Source: Rachycentron canadum (lineage: Eukaryota; Chordata; Actinopteri; Carangiformes; Rachycentridae). From it: a stretch of 64,000 bases of DNA. Where the stretch lies: the NCBI GenBank assembly GCA_038496675.1, contig CM076671.1:4558107-4622106 (forward strand), given 5' to 3'. The position numbers and the translations under genes were made by a program. The notes under the pieces are model-generated. The model worked only from the letters and a program-made list of their open reading frames with translations, searched no databases and was not told where the DNA came from. Positions 11,401 through 24,235 of the stretch are shown piece by piece; position 1 is the stretch's first letter, and each line of letters begins with the position of its first letter.

Positions 11401-14400
11401 GCCAGTCACTCTCCAATGGCGACCAACAACTACACATACAGCAACTCTGGAAGTGGTGAGCACACAGAGACGCACATACACACACAATGTGCACAACATT
11501 TGCCCATTTGAACTGTCAGACTAGTCAACATTCACCATGGAGTATTTGTGTACTCATGTTATCTGTGACTGACCGAGTACACACAGTAAGTTTGTCCGCC
11601 TGTGTGCATGTGCTTCTATACTGTGTCTGTGTGTGTTTGCGATCACTACACAGCATGACATCCAGCCAAGGCTCCTGACATTGTTCTGTTTTTTTTTTTT
11701 TTTTAGGTCACTGTAGCAGCCACTCTAAGCATCTTATATCTCTGCATTACAAAATTGTCACATCTACTCTAAGCTCTGTCATTATATCTCATTTCAATGC
11801 ATATTTATAGCGTAAGAAAGGAGAGTCATTAACTTTGTTTTTCCAAACGCAACGCTTGCTTTTCATGTGCAAAAGATCTGACCTTGGAATCATTACGCTG
11901 ATGAAACAGCTTCTAAGTGGGCCAGATTTGCATACAGGGTATTGTGTAGCATGCGTGGTGTGCTGTTGTGTTAAGAAAAAAAAAATTACTAACAAACTGT
12001 TTTAAATTCATCCTTTATCTCTCTACCTCGTCTCCCTCCTCCCCTCACCCCCTGGGATGCAGGGAGCTGGAGATACTTCTCAGTGAGGCTCTGTCAGCTC
12101 TCCATCAGACTGGAGACAGTACAGTTACAGTCATTTGGGGGGGGGGGGGGGGTTCAACACAAAGGCTTAAGAATGAGGAAATGATGCGCTCTGGGGTTTT
12201 ACAGTTTATGGAAATGTTGGAGGGATACTTGCGAGGAAGTAAGAAGTTGGGCTTTTGTATGGAAAAGATTTTTTTTTGTGTGTTTGTGTTATAGTTTTGT
12301 ATGTATGTGCATTGCATGTGAGTGTGTTTCTTTCTAAATATCTGACCTTGCTTTGCTATTTAATGATCCTCACATGAAGAACACACACATTTTCTTAGTG
12401 ACAGATCAATGTATTAAAATATGTGCAGTGGTCAATATGAATAATAAACAATATATAAAAAAATAATAATGATATTAAATGTGACCAAAATGTGCTGAAA
12501 TGAACAAAACACTCAACGCCTTTTCTGTTTTCTTTGATTTTCTCCTGACAAACAAAATCAAGTCTCTTCTTCAGCTCCGTATCCTGCTGCGACCGGTAAT
12601 GGCAGCTATGGTCACTACGGCAACGAGGATGAGGAGTTCGAAGAAGGCTTCCCCCCGCCACCATCCCCAGGCGCTGTGGAGGAAATAAATAGGAACTTGC
12701 CACTAAACCCCCCACATCACAGGTACACCCCCTCCACGCACACTTCCTCCCACCCACCTTGCCCTCACAACATACACACATAATGGACATTACATTGCAC
12801 CATCAGCACTCTATTAAACTACACACGGCCAAAGTTATTATAGTCTAATGGCTCTCTTAATTTGGGTCGCTGTGTTATGAGATAAAGAGGAGTCATTATA
12901 CTAAATATTACAACTCATATGTATTATTTAGACTATACGGTCTAATTACAATAGCCTATTTGCATTATACATAAGTAATGATGATGATAGCATAGCAGAG
13001 AAAATGCTGCTGGAGTTTAAAGGCTTAGAAAAAGCTATGATACTTGTGTAAGTATTTTGCACAGTCTCAGCAGCACTCCTTACAGACAGTGTATATGAAA
13101 CACTGACTTTAAATGAGGCTGTGGATACAATAATCAGACATGGTCTTTGACTTGAGTTTTTGAAGTTTTCCAAAATGAATGGATTGATTTTGGGATGTTT
13201 AAAGCAGCTGGTCTTACCTCATTTCTTTAGTGGTAAAGTATGTGCTGTGTGTTGCAGCAGTTAGTTTGCAAAGTGTCTTTGAATAACCAATGCTATGTCT
13301 CACTTCGAATATCTTGTAGTATATTCTTCGAAGTAAACTGACTCTTTCAAGTTGGCGGACAAGAAATGTATGTATAATGTGTCAAATGATTATTTATTTA
13401 TACATTATTTATATGCATATTATATTTATATATTATTTGTTCATTCATTTTTTTGATGAAATCCTAATCATTATTATTTTTGTCCAGTTGTGAGAAGCTC
13501 CTCCCTTTTCTTTGAGCAAAGCATTGTGAGACAGTAATAAACAACGCACTCCAAAACTGCTCTTAATTTCCAGTGTGAACATATAACACATCCAAACCTG
13601 TTAAGAGTGAATGTGAAGTGTGGAACTGGGACACAGATAAAATTCACTGCAGACTCCCTGAATGTGATTCCCAGGTTAATGTGGGAACTTGGATCTGGTA
13701 AATCATCAGTGCAAACTGTGAAGCACATCTCACTCGCACAGTCGAGCCACTAAAGCACTAAAAATACTGAATGAGCTGGTTGAAGGTGTATGTTTTACAA
13801 TAGTTTGTCAACAGTCTTCTGAATGAGTGTGTCTGAAAATCTAAAATGTGTGTACTGTGTTTTATGTGGTCAGAGTCTGAATCTGGCAGCAATTTATTGT
13901 AAGAGACAGTACATGCTATTGTTCTACTGAATCACGCCATCTGGAAAGGAGGAAATTGAGTGATCTGTAGTCTGTATGTGTTTGTGAACTTAAATTAAAT
14001 TTACTCTTACTTGTTTTGGTGATGTAACCAACAAGTCAGTAAAAGTTGTACTGTTGGCTGCAGAGATTCAAGAGTAAACACTGATGAATCGATCCACTGG
14101 TTCTCAATCCTTGTTGCCTGTTGTTTTGCAGTGAGTTTCAGATGCCGCCCCACATGGCTGCTGCTTTCTACAGCCAACTGGCCAATGACAAGGACAACAT
14201 ACCTCGCAACAGGGCGTCCAAGAGCATGGACATGGGTGAGCTCCCCGGTCTACGATTGAATGCATTTTGTGGGGCAAAAACGTACAACACATTGTTGTCT
14301 CAACCATCACAAACCAGCCAAACACGAGGCTAATCATGGAGCTAGACTACACACACTCAAACGCACACATACAACCACAACAGCGATCACATGGCTCTTA

Positions 14401-14517
14401 TCAGTACATTTCTTTGTTGTGATATGTGGCCCTCTCCTATTATCCCTGGCCTGAGGGGATTTGACCTCCTGAACTCCTAAACCCAGGGGCTTTCCAGCAG
14501 ACCGAATGAACACGCGT

Positions 14518-14553
<36 letters not shown>

Positions 14554-17500
14554 TGTGTGTGTCTGTGTGTACACATCTGCGTGTGTGTCCTTTCCATTTG
14601 TGTGCGAATGAAAGGCGTTAGGTTTCCAATCTCATGGCTCGCTGTGTGCGTGGAAGGCAAGAACAAAGGGGCTTATTTCCTCAAACTAACCCTGGCTGAC
14701 CCCTTCTCTCCTCTTTTCTCTTCAATCTTTTCATCTACCTTTATCTTACTTTTCTCTTTTTGGTACTTTGCTTCAATTTTCTTCTTATTCCTCTTTTCCG
14801 GACAAGATCCGAGTTCTTTTTTTTTCCCTCTCTTCTCCTTATCAAACTGTTTATTTCTGTTTCTCAGCATTCCCTCCATCTTTGTTTATCTCTCTCTTTT
14901 CTTTCAGCACTTTCTTTCTCAAGTGAAAGCCGATGAGTTCATTGCTCTTGCTCTCCTCTATCTCTCTCTCTTCCTTCTCTGCCTCTCTTCGGATTTCCAA
15001 TCCCGGTTCATTAGGTTCAGTGGATTGGCTTTCTTCCTGCAGCACACGCCTCTGCCACCAAAGCTGATTGGCTTTCATTATGGACAAGGGTGGTCTGCGC
15101 ACACGGCCGTGCACACACGAACACACACTCACGCTGCTCTATCCCACTCAGGACCCACTCCAATACCCACCCGCAATCTGTCTCCCCTCTCTACCCTGTG
15201 TCTCCATCTCTGGCCATCCTCCATTTCCAATTCACTTTTTTTTGTGCTATCTCTCTGACTCTATTTCCATCCCTTCCCTCTAAAGTGCTCAGTGCTACAA
15301 CAAGGTGGTAAACAGAGCACTGTGTGCGTGTGAGTAGGTGTATGTACATGTGTAAAGATGGCAGGAGCTGTGAACACATACAAGACCTCAGATGCTGACC
15401 CTGTTTTTATTTAAAGAGCACTTTTCCAAATGTTTTTTTTTCTTTACCCTGGAGAGAATCCCACATGTCAGTCTTTACAGTCACATGTATCTAAGCTTTT
15501 CCCGTAAAGCGGAGTAGGTTTGGCTTTTATGAAACACTTGACAGAAAGAGGTGAGCTGCTTTTCTTGACCTTGTATGGCTTAGCAAATAGTCTGTTGACA
15601 CAGAGCTTTCACTCACACACTCTGCTCAGCCGTGCTGAGATGAATAGAGGAGTCACTGACATTACAGCTGCACCAAACTCTCACCAAAGTTATCCGTTTA
15701 CTCCAAAGAATGATGACTCAGTTTTTTTTTTCTAGTACACCACAAGCACCTGAGAGCACCAGAAAAAGAGGGATGTTTTGCTCTTATTTGCATTCAACGT
15801 ATGTGGATATTGGTCTGACAGTGATTCACTGGATCAGCAATAATGGAAACTAATGCTTTTATCAGTCTAAAAAGCTGCAGCCTGCTTTGGAAAATGGTCT
15901 GTATGGATTCACTTTAAGTTACTCAAAGTGCATTGAAACATCAAACCTTTTAGGAGAAATGTAGCCCACACACCACACTACACTCTGGCTTTGTGCAATG
16001 CCTCGAGGTGAGTCACTGTATATAAACCTGACTTTCAGTGGAACTTCATCGTCATCATCATTCATCATCCCCAAATGTGCTATCGTCTGTTGACCTGTAA
16101 TTAATCCACCTTAAACACCTTCCTCACTCTGTGTAAGGTTGTGGTTGATTTGGTGACACCTGTGGTTGCAGTGGTAACAGCAAATGCAGTTTTATACCAG
16201 AGCAAACACTTGTTGAGCCACAGAAATGAATTACAATTCGAGGAAAAACTAGTTTATCTGTTTATTTGACAGCAGCCAAACAAACTGTTGATGCTTTAAT
16301 AAAAAATGTCGCTCGGTAATATTTACATTCATTCAGGGCAGCTGGTAGTTCACCTGGTGGGTTTTGCATCCACATAGCCTTTGCAAAAAAATTAAAATGA
16401 TTCGCACAAAGAAAACGCTGAAAAGGATCCGTTGTCTTGTGTTATTGAAGCGATTTTGCCAAAAAGTCCCTGAATGTGAAAGTGATCTCAGTCTTTTGGA
16501 CGTCACTATATGTCATGATACACTCACCATTCACCATTGGAATGCCTTTAATGTGAAGCAGTCACTTAGAAAAGCTCTGACAGGATGTAAAGAGAGCGAA
16601 CGCTAAACAGCGAAGCTGATATCAATGAGATTAATTGTGCTGGATCACACACTTGCATCATAGTCAGTGAATTCCTTGTGCTTCAGAAGGACGAACTCCG
16701 CCACCAATAAAAAATATTACAGAGAGAGAGAATTACTCAATCTAAAGACATTCAATGGCGAGTTCAGAAAATTGTTGAGGATAAATAGCATCAAAAGTGG
16801 GTCTTGATTTCCAACTTTTCCCTGGTCAAATTGGTCCAGTTTGAAAGACATGCAGCATTATGCCACTCAGCAGTATTGGGTTAATAACGTGAACTAGATG
16901 AACAATGTGGATTTAACAGTCCAGCAGCCTCTAAAGCACAAAGAGGCCTCTCCTGTCCCCTGCTTTCTTCCATCAATCCTGTCTTTGACTTTGATTTTTC
17001 TTTTCTTTCTGTCTCTTACAGTCATGTCCTACACTTATTTTCTTTCAGCTACTTTCCCTTTTTTTCTTGGTCACTTCTTTTTACTCAGTTTTTCCATCCT
17101 TCTGTTTACCTACTTTGTCTTCTAAGTAAGTCCATGGTTTCCCTCCATGGTTCTGCAGGTTTGTAGTTAAGTTATCCAGTCATAGAATAAATATATATAA
17201 CACTATAAGGCAGCTGACTGGAAGTTAAAAGAGGGATTTTACATTTTAGCCTTCCACTGTGGCAGCAGGAGACAAACTTGGCTGCTGGCCATGCAGACTT
17301 TTATCTTCCCTCCACAGAAAAGGAAGCTTTTATTATCTGGCAGGGTCATGTGGCCTGGAATAGTTCTTTTCCAAACTTTGAAAGTATTTAATTTTTATTT
17401 TATCTGGCACGTTTGCACAAGAAAGGTATTTCTGTTTCTTTGTCTTACTACAGATGTGTCTCTGCTGGATTTTTATGAAACAACCTTTGATTTAAAGCTT

Positions 17501-20500
17501 ACTCCTGCTGATTGAGTTTATTTTTTTTTTTCGACCAACACAACCCATCACCCCTCATCTCTCACTTCTTGCACTCTCTCCTCAGTGTCTCTCTCATTTT
17601 CTCCCTCCCTCTCCCATCTGTCCGCTGGGAAAATTGACCTCATAAAAAATGAAAAGGATTATTTAAGAGAAATAGCAGCGTAATGAAAACCTATTATTGT
17701 ATCCCATGGTGCACCGCCCGTGCCGGCTACCGCTGGCCGACCGCAATCCTGTTTAGTTAGATTAGGTGTTGGTGGGGGTTCCTCCTTCTTCCTCCCTTTA
17801 TTATTTCTCTCATTGTCTCTCCTCTATCAGTTCCCATCCTCTCTCACAATCACAATATCTTCCATTCTTCTGTTTTTTTTTTTTTTTACAGTTCTGCGAC
17901 ATTTTCATTTCCTCTATCGGGCTGTGTCATTTTGTCCTCGTCCTTCTCTGTGTGATACTTCTGCAGGGAGTCATTTACAACATGTGTCAGCACCAGTGCA
18001 GCAAAGCAACACAAAGAAGTGAACAGTGCATATTCGGATCTGTGTTTAACTATGTAAAAAAAGTAACATGTGGTCTTTACTGTGTGTTTTTGTTCTTTGT
18101 GTTCCAGTGGCTGATGAGAGTAACATGGGATCACTAGTCGGGCAGAGGAGCGGTGAGTGTGTGTTATATTTAAAACGTGTGTATTTTATGTTTTCGACCC
18201 ACCTGTCTCTCCTCCTGTCCTGTGACGTGCAACAGCTGAGCCCCTCCACACACAAGAACAAATTAACCTACTGTGTGAAGATTTTTTTTCCCTTAAACAT
18301 TTCTTTTTACTTCATTTTCTCCCCCTCTCCCACATCCTCCACTTCCCGGCTGACAAAGTTGAATTGTGAAGCACTTAGTGTCTGAGCTCTTGCTGCTTTA
18401 TAGCCGTCCAGGTCAGCAAGCTCACAGTTTTCAATCCTCACCCAGCTGACAGCAGCCATATTGCATTACAATGGCATCCGCTCCAGTTATTTCTCCACAC
18501 TCGGTTCTGCCTTGTTTTATTGAGAAAAGTCTGGTTGAAGGTAAAAATATAAAGTCACTTTGACTATTTTCTTTTACTGAGTGACATTACACAGTATTAG
18601 TTCAAAGTGCTGTAGGTCCAGTTCACTTAAAGAATTGATGCACTTTACATTTGTGATTGCAGGATCAACCCTGACGACAGCTCTTTCAAACATCGACCTT
18701 GTTACTCAAATGTAACAGCAATTTAACATGTCAGTGTTGTGTCTGAATGAGCAGTGAGTCACTTTTACATTAAGGTTGTGATGGCAATCTGACTCCATCA
18801 GACCTAGTAACATTTCAGTAAAACTTCTAATGCCGCACAAATGCAATCCGTGCCACTTTCACATCACCACTCCAGCTAGTGCACCTGGTGCCAAATTTTT
18901 CCTGCCGTGACTGAATAGAGCTGTAAAGAATATTCATATAAGGGATGTCTGACTGAGGAAAAGCAGTCTCCTTTATGGCCGCAGTAGACAAACCCAGTGG
19001 CGTTATGTATTCCATGTCTGAAAAGAGCTAAATTCAGACGTTGGAAACAGAAAAACAGAAAAGATGTCATGGTGGAAACCACACTGCTGCTGGAACAATA
19101 CAGAATTTAAAGCTTAGCATCAATCATGGTGAAAAAATATTGTAATTTTAGCTTGCTCCCTCTTTATCATGTGTGATCAGATCTAAGGGGAGTGTCATGT
19201 TTACAGCAGGTATGATGTCACTTGATTTGCATTTTGTTTTGAATCTGCCAAATAATGGACTGTAGGGAAACCAACCACTGTCAAGTTATTGTGTCCTGTA
19301 CACAGCAGTTGTACTGTATGGAGGAACAGTCTGTGCTGTGATAGGGCAGCAGTGAGTTTCCACCGAGTCAGATATAACTGCTTCAGCATTGCTTCTCAGT
19401 GGCCAAGGTTGGAAGACGGTCTGCGGTTGTTCTGGGCATCACCGGTATGAATATAAATCAGGCTGTTGCTGACAGAGAGCATGCATGCTCAGTTGGCCAC
19501 CTCTAGCTGAGCCGCAGAAGTCAGGATATGAACGGCGGAGTTGAGCAGTGGAGGTACATTGCATTTCATTCCACATACCCACTGTATTTTAAAATGGCAA
19601 CAAGGCTTGCATAAGAAAAGAACCATGACCAGCAATTTAGCTCATGATGTCAGGAGGCAGGCCTGGCTTCCTCCGTGTCAGCGTGTCTCTTTTACACACA
19701 CACACGCACACAGGTACACCGATCTCTTAAATCCACCTGCAGCAGCCAGCTAAGCCTGTTGCCAGTGGAATACAAATGGCCGAGCACCAGTGCTGACCTC
19801 AAATCCCCCACACTCAGCATTCCCACAAATGGCTTCACCTCCGCCCTACCTCCTCTTCTCCTCAAACCCCCCCCCCCGGCAATGATTTTTTTTGGCATTT
19901 CTGATCAGCACCCATAACCCTGATGGCCCATGATGGCCCATTTCTCAGCTTTCTTCTTCTTCTCTTTCCCCCATCTCCTCTCCCGTTGTCGTCTTAGCTA
20001 ATGCGTATTGACAGGGCTTTTGCGTGTTTTTCATTTTTGCTGACGCTGTGTATTTGCCTACTCCCCCCACCACTATCCTCCTCCCTAAATGGCCTCAGTG
20101 TTTCTTTATGGGCTTTGACATATTTCATTAGGCGGATGGTCTTAAGAGGCCTGCCTCGCTTCTTTAATCTGGATAAAACCCTTTTTCTCTCTGGCTAGAG
20201 CTGCTGCGAGGAGCGCTTCACTCCTCTAACTCTCTCTCTCTTTCCTCTTGCTCCATCCCTCTCTCTGTCACTTACTCAAACTGTCCCACTCTCCTTCTTC
20301 TCCCTTGATTCTCCAGTCTTAGGAGTCTCCATCTTCAATCGAGCTTTTAGTTTTTTTCTTTTTTCCCTTTCATCTTTGCTACCACTTTTTCCGCTTCTTC
20401 CCAGTCGCTTCTTTCTTGATTATTCTCTCTCCTGCTTCTGTCGCCAGGCTCATCCCCACTTTTAGTATCCTCTCCATCCCAAACCGTCATCGCTCTTTCT

Positions 20501-20943
20501 TCTTCTTCTTTCCCTCCTTCTTTCCTACAGCTGATTCTCTTTATGATTACTTTTATTCTCTTTCTCTCAACAGGCTGCTCCTTTTTTATTCTCTCCCTGC
20601 CTCTGTTATCTTCACTTCACTCTTCTTCTTTCTCCATCCTCTGCAGCTGTATCTGTTCCAGCCTTATGTGATTATGGTGAACATGCTCCAGTCTCTGAAT
20701 TTCCTCTTCCCAGCCCAGCATCTCCTCGAGCCTCAGTGTGCTGTGTGTTATATGTGTATGTGTGTATGTGTGTGTGTCCATGCCCATGTTTGTGAACACC
20801 CCGCAGACAGCCAAAAGAGTAATGGACAGATATCCCTTCATTCATCCCACCATTTCTCTCCCTTAGAGTCTAACATCTCCCCTGGCAGCAGGCTGCCCTC
20901 TTACAACACACCTGGGAGCTCATCCAGCACTCCCTCCCTCACA

Positions 20944-21001
<58 letters not shown>

Positions 21002-24000
21002 TAAACACTGGCGCTGTGCAGAGGATTATACCGCAATGCTGCGTCTTAGCCTCATGCACATCTGCTTACATTTGCTTGTGGTGTTGTTTGGTTTTGCTGC
21101 AATTCCTATTTGTTTGACTGTTCTTATTTCGGTCTTTTTTGTATGTTTCCACGCGTCTCTCTGTTTGTCTGGATGTTTAGTGTTGACTAGCTGACAGCTA
21201 ACCCTGCAGCACAGCCACCGGTGCCATCGCTCTGTGTGCCCATTAGTCCCCGTTGTTTCTTCACTACACAATGAGACTTTAAAACCAGGCGGCGTCCTGC
21301 CAGTGCTGAAGCCTCGGCTTTGTTTTCGCACTCTTTGTTTGGCTGCTGTGTAACTCTGCCTCTCGCTGTCATTGGCTCCTTATCTCGCTCAGTCTCCCTC
21401 TCTCTTTCTTCTTTCCTTCGTCCCTCAGTTCTTTGCATCCGACGTGTCATTGTTGATAAAAGTTGAAAGTCACCATGTTGCAGTGATTTGAATTGATTGA
21501 TCATTTTGTGTCTGCGCAAGCACCATCTGTGTGTGTGTTTGTGCATGTATGTGTGTGTGTTTATTCTTTTTCTATTCTTATAAGAGCTGCTTCTGCTTGT
21601 AAGGAAGGAAAGGATGAATGAAGAATTAGCATCATGATCAACTGAGATCAGACTGTATCAGCATTATTGTACAGGTCTACAGATGTTATTTATTGCCACA
21701 TTTCTCTGGTCTCTGCGTCAATACATGTTATATGCATGTGGATCCATGCGGACCTAAGTGGAGTGACTAGCAGCTCTGACCACATGTTGTATCATGATGT
21801 CATTTTGGAGCATTTTAGTCTCTATTTTATAGCTGTCAGTGGCAAAGTGGCAGGAAATAAGAGATGATAGAAGGCCGACCACATGCAGATAAGATTCCCA
21901 AATAGATTTAACCAAGAGACGTCACAATTACATGTTTGCTCTGTTAGTTGTCGGCCAACAAGATGCCCTAAAATCTTTTGGGGGGGTGAGACAAAGAGTA
22001 TGAACTTTTCTTAAGTGCTTAAGTTGGAGTTGTGACTCAATAATGACTCGCATGACTCTCAGGACCAAGGTGACACTAGAGGCTAAATACCTGGGACTCC
22101 CCATCAGTTTTTGGAACTGATGAAGCCTTTCAGATGAGAAGTGAAACATCTTCCAGAACCTAAAAGAAGTCCAGTTGCCTTCGACTCAAGCACTTAAGAC
22201 TACCATGACCTGGATGACTGAGAACAAACTCAGACAGTATGACCTTTTCACTTGCGCGTTGCTGCTCTTCTTGACTGCCGCTGCTCATAAATTGGTGGAG
22301 CCTCATGCTGTCACCAGCGTCTGCGCTCTCTGTGTGGGTCTGATAAGGTCAACCACATTCTGGATCCAGTTGGATTATCCACTTATTCCACAGGCTGGTT
22401 TTGGTCTAGGTATGAACTTTTCTACCCACAAAAGCCTCTAATTCAGGATACTTCATGAGACTGGTGTTAAGACAGACATGCAGAATGTTTTTGCCTTGAC
22501 AACATCAATAACAAGTGCATTGCCCATTGCACATCATGCAGGTTGTGAAATGCTGGTAGCTATGATTGGTCATGGGACAAATATTACTTATAATGATTTC
22601 TATGTTTAGATATGTGAAGATTAAACAGATGGTTTAAGAGTCAGTGAAGTATAGCATCATGCAGGTATGTTTGTGTTTGTCTGATTTTATGCACATCATC
22701 CCTCATTGAACAAGGACTTTTATCCACCACACATTTACAAATGGCACATTACCCACTCCACATAGTTTGCTCCAACCCTCATTTGTACTGCCACACTGCT
22801 GTAATCCAGTAAAGGTAAGCAGCAATTATGAAATGGCCTTTTAAGTCCCCTCCAGTTATTAAAAACATTCATCTAGTTGGAGGATAAATACATGCAGCCC
22901 ATATGTCCCCATTCCCTCATACATCTAAACAGCTAAACACAATTACTGCCACGGCAGCACCTCCACCCAGCTTCACCCTCTACCTCTGATATAGCTGAGT
23001 GTAGTCAAATAGTGACAGAGGGATACTAAATGATTGGACAGGTCTTTCATTGCAGTGCAGTTTTGATTGGCCATAACATGAATTAGATTTGCTTTAAGTG
23101 TGCACACAGTTGTCTGAAGTGATTCAGTTTGAAGTCAGCTTTGTCATGATTAGAAAATTGTTGCTGCGCCAAAACATCATTCACTTTTCAAAGGATGAGG
23201 CTGGTGATGTTTTGTATTTTTCTTACTGTCAATACATGTTGAAAAGACCAAAACCAGCAATGAACTGTCCTAACAAGTGGTGCCTGTGTAGCCAGAGCCT
23301 GGTACAGCTTATTGCTCTGTGTCACTCAGCTCCATTGTTGTTCCCAAACTATTGAAAACACATTAGTGAGGTGCATCATAGCACTGAGTTGTTTTTTTTT
23401 TTTTTTTAACATGAACTTGGCCACTGTAGTTTTGCCACATGTATTGTCCTGGTGCAGACAGAGGCTTCATGTCCATCATGCTTTTCTCATTGTACCTCTC
23501 GCATGTTGGTTTACAGGTTTATAGGCCTCTATTCAGTACATTTAATCAAGGGTGAAGCCGTGAAGATCAGTTTAATGAGAGATCAGTGTGTCTCTTGTCC
23601 ATTTCTTTGTGCAGTCTGAAGAACTTAAATCCAGTTGTAAACATTTATAGAGGTAGGGTTGTTAATATCGGTTGTATTTCAAGATTATTTAAAGCTTCCT
23701 TTGGATTAAATATCTTTTACTGAAACAGTGTAAACAGTATGACACAGGAAGGGGCCATTATAGCCATTGTAACAGTGTGTTTAATGCTTCTGGTGGATTC
23801 AATTCAATAACCTTTCCTGGGCAGTGTTAACACTGAGAACAGTCTTTGTTTTACAGGTTTGTCTGTGTATCTATGTGTGTCCTGTTTTTTTTAATAGCAG
23901 AGTGCAGGTCAGGGCCTGTTTTACTGGGCTCCAGAACAAGAGCTTCAGGTTTTATTGGCCAGTCCTGAGATTGGATCCGAGATGGAAAAATGTGTGTGTG

Positions 24001-24178
24001 GTTCTGTGTCTTGAACGTGTGTTTCCATTTGCACATCTTTCCTGACGGTTGTGTGTTTATGTGTGTGTATCTCTGTAGTCAGTGCTCTCTGTACCTAATT
24101 TAAAGAACCATGGCCAGGAGCAACACAACCCTTTTTCACTGCTGACTTAAGTGTCTCCTTGGCAACTTACCATCACCC

Positions 24179-24235
<57 letters not shown>

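Noticed and set aside
14506..15258. 250-codon plus-strand open frame
   Set aside because: It begins in a GT microsatellite and runs through a CT-rich tract. The peptide is Cys/Val then Phe/Leu/Ser-rich, without domain or splice support.
20416..21117. 233-codon plus-strand open frame
   Set aside because: It lies in CT-rich sequence ending in a CA run (peptide THTHTH). This is a composition artefact.
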